Source: Linyphia triangularis (taxonomy: Eukaryota > Arthropoda > Arachnida > Araneae > Linyphiidae). From it: a DNA stretch of 64,000 bases. A program made the position numbers and the translations under genes. The stretch lies in assembly GCA_963978545.1 (NCBI GenBank), contig OZ021724.1, positions 32,320,433 to 32,384,432 of the forward strand, in the 5' to 3' direction. Below, piece after piece: positions 47,641-58,932 of this stretch; within the stretch, counting starts at the first letter, position 1, and each line of letters begins with the position of its first letter. Under the pieces are notes generated by a model. The model saw only the letters and a program-made list of their open reading frames with translations, had not been told where the DNA came from and ran no database searches.

Positions 47641-48037
47641 CTCTACGAAAAATCAACTTATGATGGTGTAACCAAAATCCGATGAGTCGTTAGCTAGTGA
47701 CCTTTATTTGACCTTCGCTCTTCCGTATACCCTAGCCAATCAGAGTTGACACGTGTCTCTCAGCTAAACGCGATTTCTCGGAATTCATTCTTAATTCATT
47801 TCTACCATTGGCTGCCGACAAGATATGTAACATCGAAGTGTGTGTTGCGGATTATTCCAATAAAGCACCCCGTAATGATTAAACGTCATTTACATAAAGT
47901 ATGTAATGTACATCATATGAGTTAAAAGTTTTATACAAAATTACAAAACACCAAAATTTTGTATACGAAAATTGACCCGCATTTTGCAAAGTTATTTCTA
48001 TTAATGTCAAGTAGAACTCCATAAATGATGTTATGTA
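47641..48037. other. Flank upstream of the Tigger transposase
   Basis: This probably includes the element's 5' untranslated part, but no TIR is visible. It contains an inverted CCAAT (CCAATCAG near 47,736) and AT-rich sequence. Confidence 0.35.
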
Positions 48038-48764
48038 CAGAATGGTCATAAATAAACTTTGCCAACATATAGATCTCTAAAGGCAGTCTCGTTCAACAGA
48101 TCGAGATGAGATTTCAGGTATAGTTATTCAGAGATATGAGGTTGGAATTCTGTGAATTTCGGCAAAATGGCGCTCACGATTACCTCGGTTATAGTTACGA
48201 ATAGCAACGCCTACTTTTTCCTATCGAGAAATGATCACCGCATGAGAAAACTCTAAAGAGCGTTGGAATGGTACGTGTATCACAAAAAACGGACGCACAA
48301 AATACAGATCTGCGAACTGCCAACAAAAACACGATCGGAACAATGGAGGCCGCTCACCAAATATTCATCTTAGAAAACCGATTAAATTTCCTGTGATGGC
48401 ACTCATGTGAACTTTGACCTCTGTCAAATGCAAATTTCCATCGTGCGCCTCATTCGCGTTTTTGTTGGCCGTTCGCACTTTCTTTTTTTTTTGTGCGTCC
48501 ATAATGCGTCCGTTTTTTGTGATAGAAGTACCGTTCCATCTCTCTTTAGGGTTTCCTTATGCGCTGAGCATTTTGCGACGGGAAAAAGTAGAGGTTGTCA
48601 TTTGAAAATTTCGTGCATGTAACTATAACCATAACCGTGAGCGCCATTTGTTGAAATTCACAGAATCTCCAGCTCATACCTCTGAATAACTATACCTGAA
48701 ATCTCATCTCGATCTGTTAAACGGAAGGCCCATATATCGGCAAAGTTTCTTTATAACCACCTTG
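48038..48764. mobile_element. TA-flanked fold-back MITE
   Basis: The ends are CAGAATGGTCATAAATAAAC and the inverse of CAAGGTGGTTATAAAGAAAC, each bordered by TA (48,036-48,037 and 48,765-48,766). The outer arms match over about 170 bp (CAGATCGAGATGAGATTTCA, AGGTATAGTTATTCAGAG, AATGGCGCTCACG). Inner segments also pair (TATCACAAAAAACGGACGC with its inverse), so nearly the whole 727 bp is palindromic. The TA duplication fits Tc1/mariner-mobilised MITEs. Frames at 48,407-48,622 are incidental. Confidence 0.85.
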
Positions 48765-48766
48765 TA

Positions 48767-49004
48767 CTTCATATATTGAAAATGCATTCCCAAAATAATG
48801 CATGCCACTTGTAAACTGGAAGGCGATATCGAATTTATTCTAACAAAATAATCTTTGGAAAAGTGCTGAAAGGTTTATTATAATACTATCTAAAATTCTT
48901 AATGTTCCCCTAGCTCAAATAGCTGTAGACCGACATTGTCCAATACAACCAGGTTCAGTGTATTGCAAATTGTGAGTATCCTTTCACTCCTATCCTCGAT
49001 TTCT
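48767..49004. other. Unassigned AT-rich DNA
   Basis: Nothing recognised. Confidence 0.4.
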
Positions 49005-49064
49005 GACGCAATTTGGCCTTTGTGTTGCCCTTGCGCCTAATAAATTTGAAAAACAACCAACCAA
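49005..49064 (+). mobile_element. 5'-truncated SINE tail
   Basis: GTGTTGCCCTTGCGCC followed by AAACAACCAACCAAC is the SINE 3' tail type. Near-identical flanks, TATCCTCGATTTCT (48,991) and TATCCTGGATTTCA (49,067), look like a decayed target-site duplication, so this is an insertion of a 5'-truncated copy rather than random similarity. Confidence 0.65.
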
Positions 49065-50984
49065 CTTATCCTGGATTTCACCACTTTAATATTCGAAACA
49101 TCGGGAAAAAATTGTCTTTCAGATAAACTAAGATTTTTTAGTCTAAATACCTTTAAAAATATTTCAAATTGGATCAATAAATCTCAAATTAGGATCATAA
49201 CCATTACATGTGGGTAAAGGAAATGGGGGTGGGTTTTTGGAAATTTCATGTTGACAGTGATGTTTCTCTTGCTTTGAAGATCAAATGTGCAACTTGTTCT
49301 TCCTCAAGATCGGATTAACACTGTAGGTTTGAATACCTCCCCCCCCCCCCGCTCCCCCCCCCCCCCCCCACACAATTTTCCCAAAAACCCCACACGTACT
49401 ATTCCTTATATAGTTTGGTATGTTGTGCTAAAAATTATGGCATGCTTTTTTATAGAGTATTTTGTCACTAAATTCGAATTAGTTGCGAATAACTTACCTT
49501 TTTGCACATAAATATTATAGATTGGTTTAATGCTAAAGTAATCCATTTCATTTTTAATCCCGCTTAGGAAAAAAACCTAGCATTTTCAAGTATACTTTCC
49601 TTCTTGAACAAATGATTATTGTTCAAAAACGAGTAATATTTACAGAAATCATTGCTGAAAAACCATGCAACATCAATGAAAAACCACAAAAAAAATCATT
49701 AAATTAAATCCAGCAATTTTGATAAAAATATGTAATCGAAGTAACTACTTTTAAGAAGTAGGTTCCTGAATTGAATTGTTACAAAAAAATTAAGTTTTAC
49801 TATTAACACACGTTTCAAGAAAAATCAAAATCTTTTCTTTTTTAGTCAGGAAAATGTGTTAAAAAGTATTTAAAAATTAAATAATTAACAAATCATTTTT
49901 AATAATAATTGTCTTTTGCAATGCAATTATAGTGTCCATGAACGCCTACATGATTATTTGCAGGGAGATGTAAGGCGACAAAAGTTGTTGTTTAATCCTT
50001 GATTTTTCGAAGATGGGAATTGGATTTATTAATTGGATGTTAGTTAATAATTATTCATTAATGTTCTGTTCAAATTGATGAATTATATCCATGTATATTT
50101 TTTTCTTGTAAATTTTACAAGTTTTTTTTCCACGTTACTTTATTTTTCGAAACCCAGGGGGAAAGGAGTGCAAGTGCATGTTTCTTATGTCCCTGACACT
50201 GTATCTATTATAAAAATTGCAGTGCTTCGCATAGGGAATTTTCTGTAGTATCAATAGTCGGCCAGAATTTTAAAAAGAAGAATTTTTACAGAATTTGTTT
50301 TTGATCAACCTTTATACAATTCATTATACAAAAGTCACCTATTTGATCAATAATTTTCATCTATTTAATTCCATGTTAAAGTGCTATTTTCCAACCACTT
50401 TAACACGTTTAATTATTTTATTTTTTAAACTGCAACTTGAAAATATAAAAAAAAGTTGTATCGAAATGAAGCACTTGTACTTCTCAGCTTACTGAATTGG
50501 TTTAAGATTATGGGGGAAAATTCTATCTATCTGCAAGGTATAAATGTCTCTCCCCCCCCCCCCCTGCCCCCAAATAAAAACGCTTTCAAAAATAATCTCC
50601 TTTGGAGAGGAAGGGTTAATTTACTAAAAAGAAATGAAAAATTAAATGAATTTGAAGGAACTTTAACTATAATGTGATGGGAATTTACTTAAAATTTGAC
50701 ATTAAGTACGTATTAATAAAATGCTACAAAATATTAAAAATTGCTTAGACGGTAATTTAAAAATAATTCAAACTAATTTCACATTAAATAAAACAATTCA
50801 CAATTAAATAAAAAAATGCATTAACAATTAGTTTTACATTAACTAATAATTAATTATGCAGGAATTATTCATATATTAATTAAAAATTATTTATACGTTA
50901 ATTTTACATTAATAAAAATTAGTTAATTTATTAGCGCCTTAATTTATATTTTCTACATTTACACCGGACATGCCTTGATTTCAG
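49065..50984. other. Unassigned AT-rich DNA with poly-C tracts
   Basis: Poly-C tracts lie at about 49,338-49,369 (two runs split by GCT) and 50,552-50,565. AT-only sequence rich in TTAATTA lies at 50,690-50,940. No gene. Confidence 0.45.
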
Positions 50985-51037
50985 TCGGCAAAAGGATGTC
51001 TACGCCCCCCCAACCAAAATTCTTAGCGACGGCCCTG
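50985..51037 (-). mobile_element. DNA transposon end fragment (CAGGGCCGTCG)
   Basis: The reverse complement starts CAGGGCCGTCGCTAAGAATT and continues TTGGTTGG with a poly-G run. This is the style of a hAT-like terminus common in animals. The opposite end is not identified. Confidence 0.45.
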
Positions 51038-52065
51038 ATTCTAACGTACACAAATCCAGAAAAAATACTTCTTCTGTCCACAATATTTAATGACTTTCTA
51101 TTCCTTGAACTCATTTTTACTCTAGTTAAACTGAAATTTGAGCCAAAAAAATGACGAGTGGAAATCAGTTTTTGTTTAATGTTTAAGCAGTAAACTCTTT
51201 CTTGTCTTGGAGTTCTTTGTCCACCTTCAAAACCTATTCATAGAGGATTTCCAAACAAAGAAATATTGATTTATATCTTAATTCATTTCACTTTAAATGA
51301 CAGCACCCAAATCAATCTTCTCCACGCGAAATAAATCAAAAGAATGTGCCTCTTTTGGAAACTTATTGTCCTAGAGACTAGAATGTGTGGTGGATCAGAA
51401 CAAGGCTGTTTATTAAACACGCCTTGACGTGAAAGTTATTTAAGTGAAATGAAGCACTGAAAAAGAACGCAAAGCTTCCATTCGCATTTTTCCTCTAATG
51501 ACAGAAAAGATTCGTTAAGATGGCGGTCTTCTTTGCATTAAAAGCTTTTAGCGAGAAAATTTAATTTGAAATACTGTAATGACGCTTGATGGAATGATTT
51601 TTAAAAAAGGGCTTTTACCTTCCCTTTCATACTTTTTAACTTAGCAGAATTTTGAAAGCGAGAAAACTGCATTTAATCTAAGTTCTTTTCGTCATTAGAG
51701 TTGATAGACACGTGAGTTAGATTTATTAATCGTCTGCATTATTCATAAAAAAAATAGGAGCCATAACGGACTAAAAGATATTTTTAAAAGACAAATAATA
51801 TTCGAGAAAATGTGGAACAGGGTGACAAAATGAAATGTTTGGTAACAAAATTATTCCAGAATGAATTATATATTTTTAGTTCTTTAACCTTTCATAGGGC
51901 TATTTTATTTTAGTAATGGTATATTAAAATACTTTTAGGATTGAGAATGATTTAAAAATCGAAATTCATTCAGCTTTTTAGATAAAATTTTGATTTGTAA
52001 GCCCCTTTTTACTTTAAATTACTTTTTTTGCATTTCTTCACGTTTTCGAACATGCTGAGTTAAGA
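51038..52065. other. Unassigned AT-rich DNA
   Basis: No supported gene. The last 60 bp (CATTTCTTCACGTTTTCGAA) resembles the left part of family A in plus orientation. Confidence 0.4.
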
Positions 52066-52147
52066 AACTAGGGGTGTAGAACATCGCACAACTTTCAATC
52101 ACATGCCTGTATGGCGATATTATTTTTTGCAATTATTCTTGTATGGG

Positions 52148-52183
<36 letters not shown>

Positions 52184-52750
52184 ATCTTTAAAATTATGAT
52201 TTTGGCGATGTACTTTTGATAATCCTTATATTATCCTTTATTATAAGTAAAACTGAGGGGAGAAGAAAAAATGATCGTTGATGAGGTATGCTCAAGGAAA
52301 GAGAACTCTGTGTTGAAGGCATTCGTTTTTCAACTCTTTATGCCATTAAAGCAGTTTTACGTGAATTTCGGAGATGGGGATGTTTAGAACACCATTAGAG
52401 GCATTAGCACAGCGATTTTTATCAAAATCGTTGGAGCAGTTTTTTAGCAATCATTGAAAAACATGATTTTTTTTAATGGCGGCTACCTTTTGCGCATGCG
52501 CGATTTTGAAGAAAACCTCAATGGTAGGTCCCATGGCCACCAAAAACCCGCACAACAAATTTGAACATCGTAGGTCAATTTGTTCGGGAGTTATGCTGAC
52601 CACAGACACACATACAGACAGACATTCTTTTGAAATCTTTATGTTCCTAAACGTGGAGAAATGCAAGAAAAAAAAGAGAATTTTTTTTTTTTTTTGACCA
52701 AATGCTATACTTTCATTACCCTGTGTATAATACCTATGGGTAATTGAAAA
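52066..52750 (-). mobile_element. Family A repeat, complete minus copy
   Basis: It runs from AACTAGGGGTGTAGAACATC to GGGTAATTGAAAA. On the minus strand it shows the peptide pattern VSITPEQIDLRCSN, MGP and AHAQKVAAIKK. A 33-base poly-A run lies at about 52,152-52,182. Confidence 0.8.
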
Positions 52751-53344
52751 TAAAAAAAATGTCAATGTATCTATGAATAAGTGGTCAGCATAACTCCCGA
52801 ACGAATTGGTCTACGTAAGTAACCATGGGACCTGTCATTAAATTTTTTTGTCAAAATTTCGTAAGCGCACAAGATAACTGCCATTGAAAAATTTATGTTT
52901 TTCAGTAATTGCCAAAAAAAACGGCTATAGCGATTTTTATCAAAATCGCTATGGTAACCTGTAAAAGTGTTCTAAATATTCCCGCTCTGAAATTTCTGTA
53001 GCAATGCAATAAAGGCGTAAAAATTTGATAAAACGAATTACTTTAATACAGATTTCGCTTTTCTTGAGCACCGCCTACCAACGACTATTTATTATCCTTC
53101 TTCTGTTTCATGTACAATGAATGATACTAAAAAATTTATTGAAAAATATATAACCATTTCACTCATTTTTTTATTTAGCTAATATTATAACTATCGCAAA
53201 AAATATAGAAAACTGGCCATTGTTTAAAAAAGTTAATGTGAATATGCAAACGAAAACTAAAATACCCCAATCCATGGCAAATTAAAATGCAGTGACCAGA
53301 ATTAAGTGTAATTGAAAGTTGTGCGATGATCCACACCCCTAGTT
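52751..53344 (+). mobile_element. Family A repeat, plus copy, head-to-head
   Basis: It starts immediately after the minus copy. Landmarks: GTGGTCAGCATAACTCCCG, TGGGACCTGTCATTAAA, CCATTGAAAAATTTATG, GTAATTGAAAGTTGTGCG and CCACACCCCTAGTTTTT. The terminal CTTTCAATTAC is shared with or lost at the junction. Confidence 0.75.
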
Positions 53345-53469
53345 TTTATCGTGTGGTTTAGTTCGAGTGGTAATATTTTTAATAAAGGGAGCAACTTTAT
53401 TGAAATTTATCATTTTATACAACAGACCCATAAATAACTCTTAAATATCATTGGTAATATTGACAATAA

Positions 53470-54240
53470 AATCTATCTATATATATAAGGCAAAGCCCTC
53501 ACTCACTGACTCACTTCCCCATCAATTCCTCCACTTCCCACATAGTCACAACTCTGAAAATTGTTGCAAAAGTCAACAAAGGTAAACATAGAAAAAATAA
53601 ACTATTCCGATCTCGATTAACTCATTTTAAGGGGTGGAAAAAGGGTTAAACGTTGCAAATGAGGGATATTAGAATGTCCCACTTCCCGCATGGTCACAAT
53701 TCCAAAAATTGGTATAAATGTCAATGGTAAACATAGAAAAAGTAAACTATTCCGATCTCGATTAACTCATTTTAAGGTGTAGAAAAAGGGTTAAACGTTG
53801 CAAATGAGAGATATTCAAATGTTCACTTCCCGCATGGTCACAATTCCAAAAATTGGTATAAATGTCCACAATGGTAAACATAGAAAAAGTAAACTATTCC
53901 GATCTCGATTAACTCATTTTAAGGGGTGGGAAAAGGGTTAAACGTTGCAAATGAGGGATGTTCGAATGTCCCACTTCCCGCATGGTCATAATTCCAAAAA
54001 TTGGTATAAATGTCAATGGTAAACATAGAAAAAGTAAACTATTCCGATCTCGATTAACTCATTTTAAGGGGTGGAAAAAGGGTTAAACGTTGCAAATGAG
54101 AGATATTCAAATGTTCCACTTCCCGCATGGTCACAATTCCAAAAATTGGTATAAATGTCCACAATGGTAAACATAGAAAAAGTAATCTATTCTGAACTCG
54201 ATTAAGCCACTTTAAAGGGTCGAAAAGTAGTATCATACCA
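53470..54240 (+). mobile_element. HINE-type Helitron, 3' truncated, 146-bp array
   Basis: It opens with TATATATATAAGGCAAAG and CCCTCACTCACTGACTCAC, identical in style to the 5' end of the minus-strand element at 3,480. The body repeats GGTTAAACGTTGCAAATGAG at about 53,645, 53,790, 53,938 and 54,082 (periods 145, 148 and 144). No 3' hairpin/CTAG is seen before the hAT-like element starts at 54,266. Confidence 0.75.
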
Positions 54241-55719
54241 TCCAAAACTGAAAAGATACTGTTTTCAGGGCTGCCACTGACTGTAAGCTTTGAAAATAGT
54301 TGCTTTAGTAGCCTCAGATGTTAAAAATAGTAGCCAAAATAGTAGTCTCACACATTGAAAATAGTAGTCTCAGACGTTGAAAATAGTAGCCTCACTTTTC
54401 ATAACTTTTAATAAGATCGGAATAAAACAGTAGATTTACATAAAACACGAAAACCCAGAAACACTCTTCTTTCGATTCAAAATAGTGTCTAAAACATTAC
54501 ATCCCATACAGTAAAAGGCATGTGTCTTAGGGGAGGCGCTATCATATTTATATACTGCAATGGAAGTCGGCAACTCAACCTTACTCCCAGACGGCAACAA
54601 AGCAAAAAAAAAAAAAAAAAGCTAAACTTTACGACAAAAGCGACGGTAAAAATCGATTTTTAAAATTTTTTTTTTTAAACTTTTAAAGTCAAATAACTTT
54701 ATTTAGAAAAACAAGTATCATGTTTAAACAACTATACTAAATATTGACGATGACAATCACATTTCATTAAGGGTAGTTTTTAAATTTTTAACAGAATGGT
54801 TACAGAATTTGCAAAACAAAATTCCCTGACATTTCCCCGATTTCCAGAAAATTCCCTGATGTGCATCTCTGTCCTATGTTATCGTTTTAAAAAAACAAAG
54901 AAAATAATGGCAAATTTAAAAATATATACATTTAACTATTTTGAATTACATTTACTTATCAAAGTATAATTGCAACAAAATATAAATTTAGGCTAAAAAT
55001 CAAAATAAACGTCTTTAGAGCATGAAAAAGAATGGAAAACATTAATAAAAAAATACAAAATTCACATAAACCAATTTACAAACTACACCCATGCTTGCTA
55101 ACTTCAAGGAAAAGCAAAACTAGTACAATATTTTTCTTTTTAATTAAAAAAAATAAAATGTTATTTTCTTTAATATATGTCATAGGCTGTATAAATATTT
55201 ACTAAATTTGGGCATGCATGAGCATGAAACTTAAATAATCAGCATTTTGCTATTCAGTCACAAATTTCACTAGGTACATATATTTCATGAAAAATTATGT
55301 GTTTTGGATTTTGAAGTTGAGAAAAGATAAATAACACATAATGCATGAAAGAAAGTCTTGAAATTAACAGCTTCTATTAAAAATTACTCATAGATAAATA
55401 GAAATAAAATTTTATACAACAAAAATACTATCTTAAACCACAAAAGTACATATTAAATTAGGCAAAAAATCGTTTTCATAAAACATGACAAACACAGCAT
55501 TTGGCAGGGGGGATAAATGCAAGGATTTTTTTTAAAAATTCCATAACGCTTTGCCTGAATGTATGCAGTAGAGCATTCAGATTTTTTTATTATTATTATT
55601 ATTTAGAGGGGGAGGAGGATACTTCAATTCTTTGTTTGATTTATATTAAACATATAAACCAAAAACACATATCACTTTCAGTTAATTACGTTAGATATAA
55701 TGTCAAAATTAAAGTACAC

Positions 55720-55732
55720 ACACACACACACA
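55720..55732 (+). repeat. AC dinucleotide microsatellite
   Basis: Short run of AC units followed by poly-A. Confidence 0.85.
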
Positions 55733-55869
55733 AAAAAAAATGAAGTACACTATCTAACCCATTTTGTTTATGAATGCCTATAGATTTGTTGCACATCTAT
55801 AATAACACAGTGCTGTAAAGGGTTAATAAAAACTAAAAAATATGATGGAATCAATTTGAAATATTAAGG

Positions 55870-56215
55870 AATTTAGGGTTCCAATATATTCTATTGACAA
55901 AAGACGCAAGACAAGAAGAAAAATAATCATATCTGTAAAGGATGCAGTCAGATTTTAATTGGAGGATATTTTTAAACAATAAATCTACTGATGGTCGTGC
56001 TTCTAAATAATAGGATTACTAAAAATCTAACAGAACTAATACGTGAATAATTAGTGTTCTAATATATAATGTTGACACAAAAAACGCAAGGCAAGTAGAA
56101 AAATAATCATGTCTGTAAAGGATGCAGACAGATTGAAGTTTTTAGATTTTTTTAACAATAAGACGGCGGCGGACGCGAAGTTATAGGATAACCAAAAATC
56201 TAACAGAAATAATTG
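55870..56215 (+). repeat. 180-bp tandem duplication
   Basis: Two units share CAATATATTCTATTGACA / TAATATATAATGTTGACA, AAAATAATCATATCTGTAAA (GGATGCAG follows) and AAAAATCTAACAGAA, with a register of about 180 bp. Confidence 0.75.
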
Positions 56216-56448
56216 TTCTAAGCATAACAATGATTTCAGAAAGTAAAAAACCACGGAACATGTGGTTGTGGGCCGAGGAGGGGGGGGGGGATCGGTCGGT
56301 TTGGCTTAGCTGCTGAGAGTAGAAAAAGTTCGGAAACTTCGTACACCCAAATCGACCAACTATAAAAACTACATATATATCGCGTGACGCGAGTCGGGAT
56401 AGATGTCCTCACCCATACGGGGTACGCGAGAAGGGAAACTCGAAAATT

Positions 56449-56526
56449 TCAAAATTCCCTGATTAAAGAGTAATTTTACGAAATTCTTTGACATTTCCCT
56501 GAATTCCTGGTTCTGTCGCCACCCTG
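56449..56526 (-). mobile_element. Nested transposon end (CAGGGTGGCGACAG)
   Basis: The reverse complement begins CAGGGTGGCGACAGAACCAG and continues with AATTCAGGGAAATGTC, the CCCTGA-rich terminus of a widespread animal MITE type. Related CCCTGACATTTCCCCGATTT occurs at 54,827, perhaps the other side of the same nested insertion. Confidence 0.5.
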
Positions 56527-57304
56527 TTTAAGCTACATTCAAAGTAATTAAATAAACTGCTTAAAAATTTAAATTATTTTATTTACAAATTTAGCTACAA
56601 CATTGAAATTCTAGTCATTCTACATCGATTGACCTACACGGTGAAATCATTCATCACACCGACACAAATCTCCGATATAACGTCTAATAACATAAATACA
56701 GTTCATACTGATGGCACTTTCTTCCGAAGTTCAAGGCAAATTCCACAAATTCATTTTTTTTAGAGTAAATAAAGCGAAATAATTTGATATTTGGGAATAT
56801 AATTGTGTATGCTGTTGCCTTCCCCTTTGCCGGCGAAAGATAAAAACATTGGAACCCAACAGGTGGGTGAAAATGACAGCGGTTGCCGTCAAAAACAACA
56901 ATCTTGCGTGAGGTTACTATTATCGGACTAACAAAGTGACCACTCTACCTGCGAATATGAACAACCTTTTCGGTAGTGTTCGCTCTCCCGCAACCCTTAA
57001 AAGAAATCACTATTTTGAGTTAGTACCTTCGTGCCGATTTTTTTTCGTCCTACCAGCGGACGGTATCCAATTTCTAAAAAAATAGTCGCCTGAGCCCAAA
57101 AATAGTTGAAGGTTTTGTTCAAAATAGTCGTTTTGGGCCCTTTTTTCATTGAAATAGTTGCCATAGTCGCCTGGCCACTAAAATAGTCGCTTTAGCAGCC
57201 TTTTTAGTCGCCTGTGGCAGCCCTGTGTTTTTCAAGTAAACCCCAAACTATCCATTTTGGAGTTAAAAATGGTAAATAAAACCAATCCATGTCAATATAG
57301 TATT

Positions 57305-57343
57305 GTACTTGAGAGTCGTGCGATATTCCACACTCTTAGTTTA
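57305..57343 (+). repeat. Family A 3' end fragment
   Basis: GAGAGTCGTGCGATATTCCA followed by CACTCTTAGTTTA matches the family A right end. Confidence 0.55.
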
Positions 57344-58901
57344 CTTTAAAGTTTAAAAAAATTAACTTCAGTCATTCGAGATCTTTTTGACCAAGAAAGT
57401 TAAATCTGCAATATAAGTTGGACTTTTTCTGAGTTAATTTCAAAACCATACACATTTCTTTTTTAATTTTTGAAATTGATTAAAAATACATTGTTTTGAA
57501 GAGGGAGGCAGTAATTTGGCCTAATTTTAGTGGTGGGAGGTCGTTCTAAGGTGAGATGGGAAGGGGGGGGGGGGAGTGTAAAAAATGTGTGTGACGTAAT
57601 TTATGCATATCATCTATATTATAATAAAATGGCGAATATTTTGGGGTGGTTTGAACCCTATCATCAAATTTTGAAAACGAAAAAAACTTTTAATGCACTC
57701 TTCTTTTTAACACAGCTTTGTACCCCTTTGCAAGTAACCATACAAGCGACCATGTTCATACTCTAAAGAATTATCAGGAAAAACCCATTTTATGTTCCAT
57801 AGTCTAAAATTATTTTAATTAAAAACTTATTACCTAATTCATGTTGTCATAGCGAATCCGCAGTTTACAATATATCAAGTCTAAAATAAGTGTTCTAAAA
57901 TGAAACATAGTTTTTGCGGGAATTTTCAAACTTGAAATTTATTTTATTTTTCTATTTTTTTTTGTTGTTGCACTTTAGCCATCACAAGTGAAAGAAGAAA
58001 TAACATGGGAATGAGTCTGCCGCGTCTTTGTTCCAATGTGATCGGATCGTCAGAATTAGAATTATAAACCGTTGGTGCACTATAGCTTAGTGACATTGAC
58101 CTCTTAAAAGTTTCTGCTTTTAATTTATATCCTTTTTTCTTTTACTTTGCGCATTCTTCCCTTCCATCACATGAGTAGTATAATTTTCCCGCGAAAATCG
58201 GGGCCCATCAAGGTACTGTCTGTTTCAATAACTTCGGCTCATACTCAAGGGAATTAATTGATCAGGAAGTTTCGACAGACTAAAAATTGTAAAATTATAA
58301 GAATTTTCTTGCCCCTCCCCGGACGCACAGCATTGACTTGACGGTATTCTAATTTAAGTTTTAGGTTGCATTTAAAGCATTGTTAACTCTAGATAGGATA
58401 GGTTTGGTAGGAGTTTAGGAGCGGCGGAAATGTGCAAATCCGATGTTTGTGTTTCATATCATGAGGCAAATTTGGATTACCCCCCCCCCCCAACCCCATC
58501 ACACGCTTATTGTGCGCGATTATCTGCTTCGAAAGGGTAAGGAATGAGGTAACTGGGTTTAAAATGCCCCCTTCCTCCTTTAGATTATAAGCAAACTGAA
58601 GGTAGACCTAACAGACATGAAAGATAGTGTTGCATACTAAAAAGAAAACTCCTCTCATACCTTAAACATATTGTTGATACATAGTAATCATATTAGCCCC
58701 CCCCCCCCCTTAAACCACAAATATATTAATGTATACTAAACATCGTCCCTCCCTCACCTCAGATCTTTAACATATAGGTACATAACAAAATGAAGATCAG
58801 CCCTCAGAACCTTATACATCCTATTACACGGTAAGCATACTATTGAAAACGCTCCCGCCCTCCTTCAGATCTTAAACATATTTCTACAAACTTAAGTCCG
58901 T

Positions 58902-58932
<31 letters not shown>

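Larger units (their letters stand above)
54266..57225. mobile_element. hAT-like non-autonomous element, 2.96 kb
   Basis: Perfect 12-bp TIRs CAGGGCTGCCAC (54,266-54,277) and the inverse (57,214-57,225) bound the element. Both subterminal regions are full of AAAATAGT(A/C)GCC(T) units (54,300-54,400 and 57,075-57,205), the kind of reiterated site hAT transposases bind. Flanks TGTTTTC / TGTTTTTC could be an imperfect TSD. The interior has no transposase and includes nested material: a 180-bp tandem duplication, a poly-G run, a CA microsatellite and a foreign CCACCCTG end. Confidence 0.7.

Noticed and set aside
48407..48622. Two overlapping plus frames
   Set aside because: They sit inside a palindromic MITE and have no domain.
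52152..52182. Poly-A run as evidence of a retroposed gene
   Set aside because: It lies inside a family A copy at a position that is A/T-rich in other copies; no upstream transcript-like sequence or target-site duplication.
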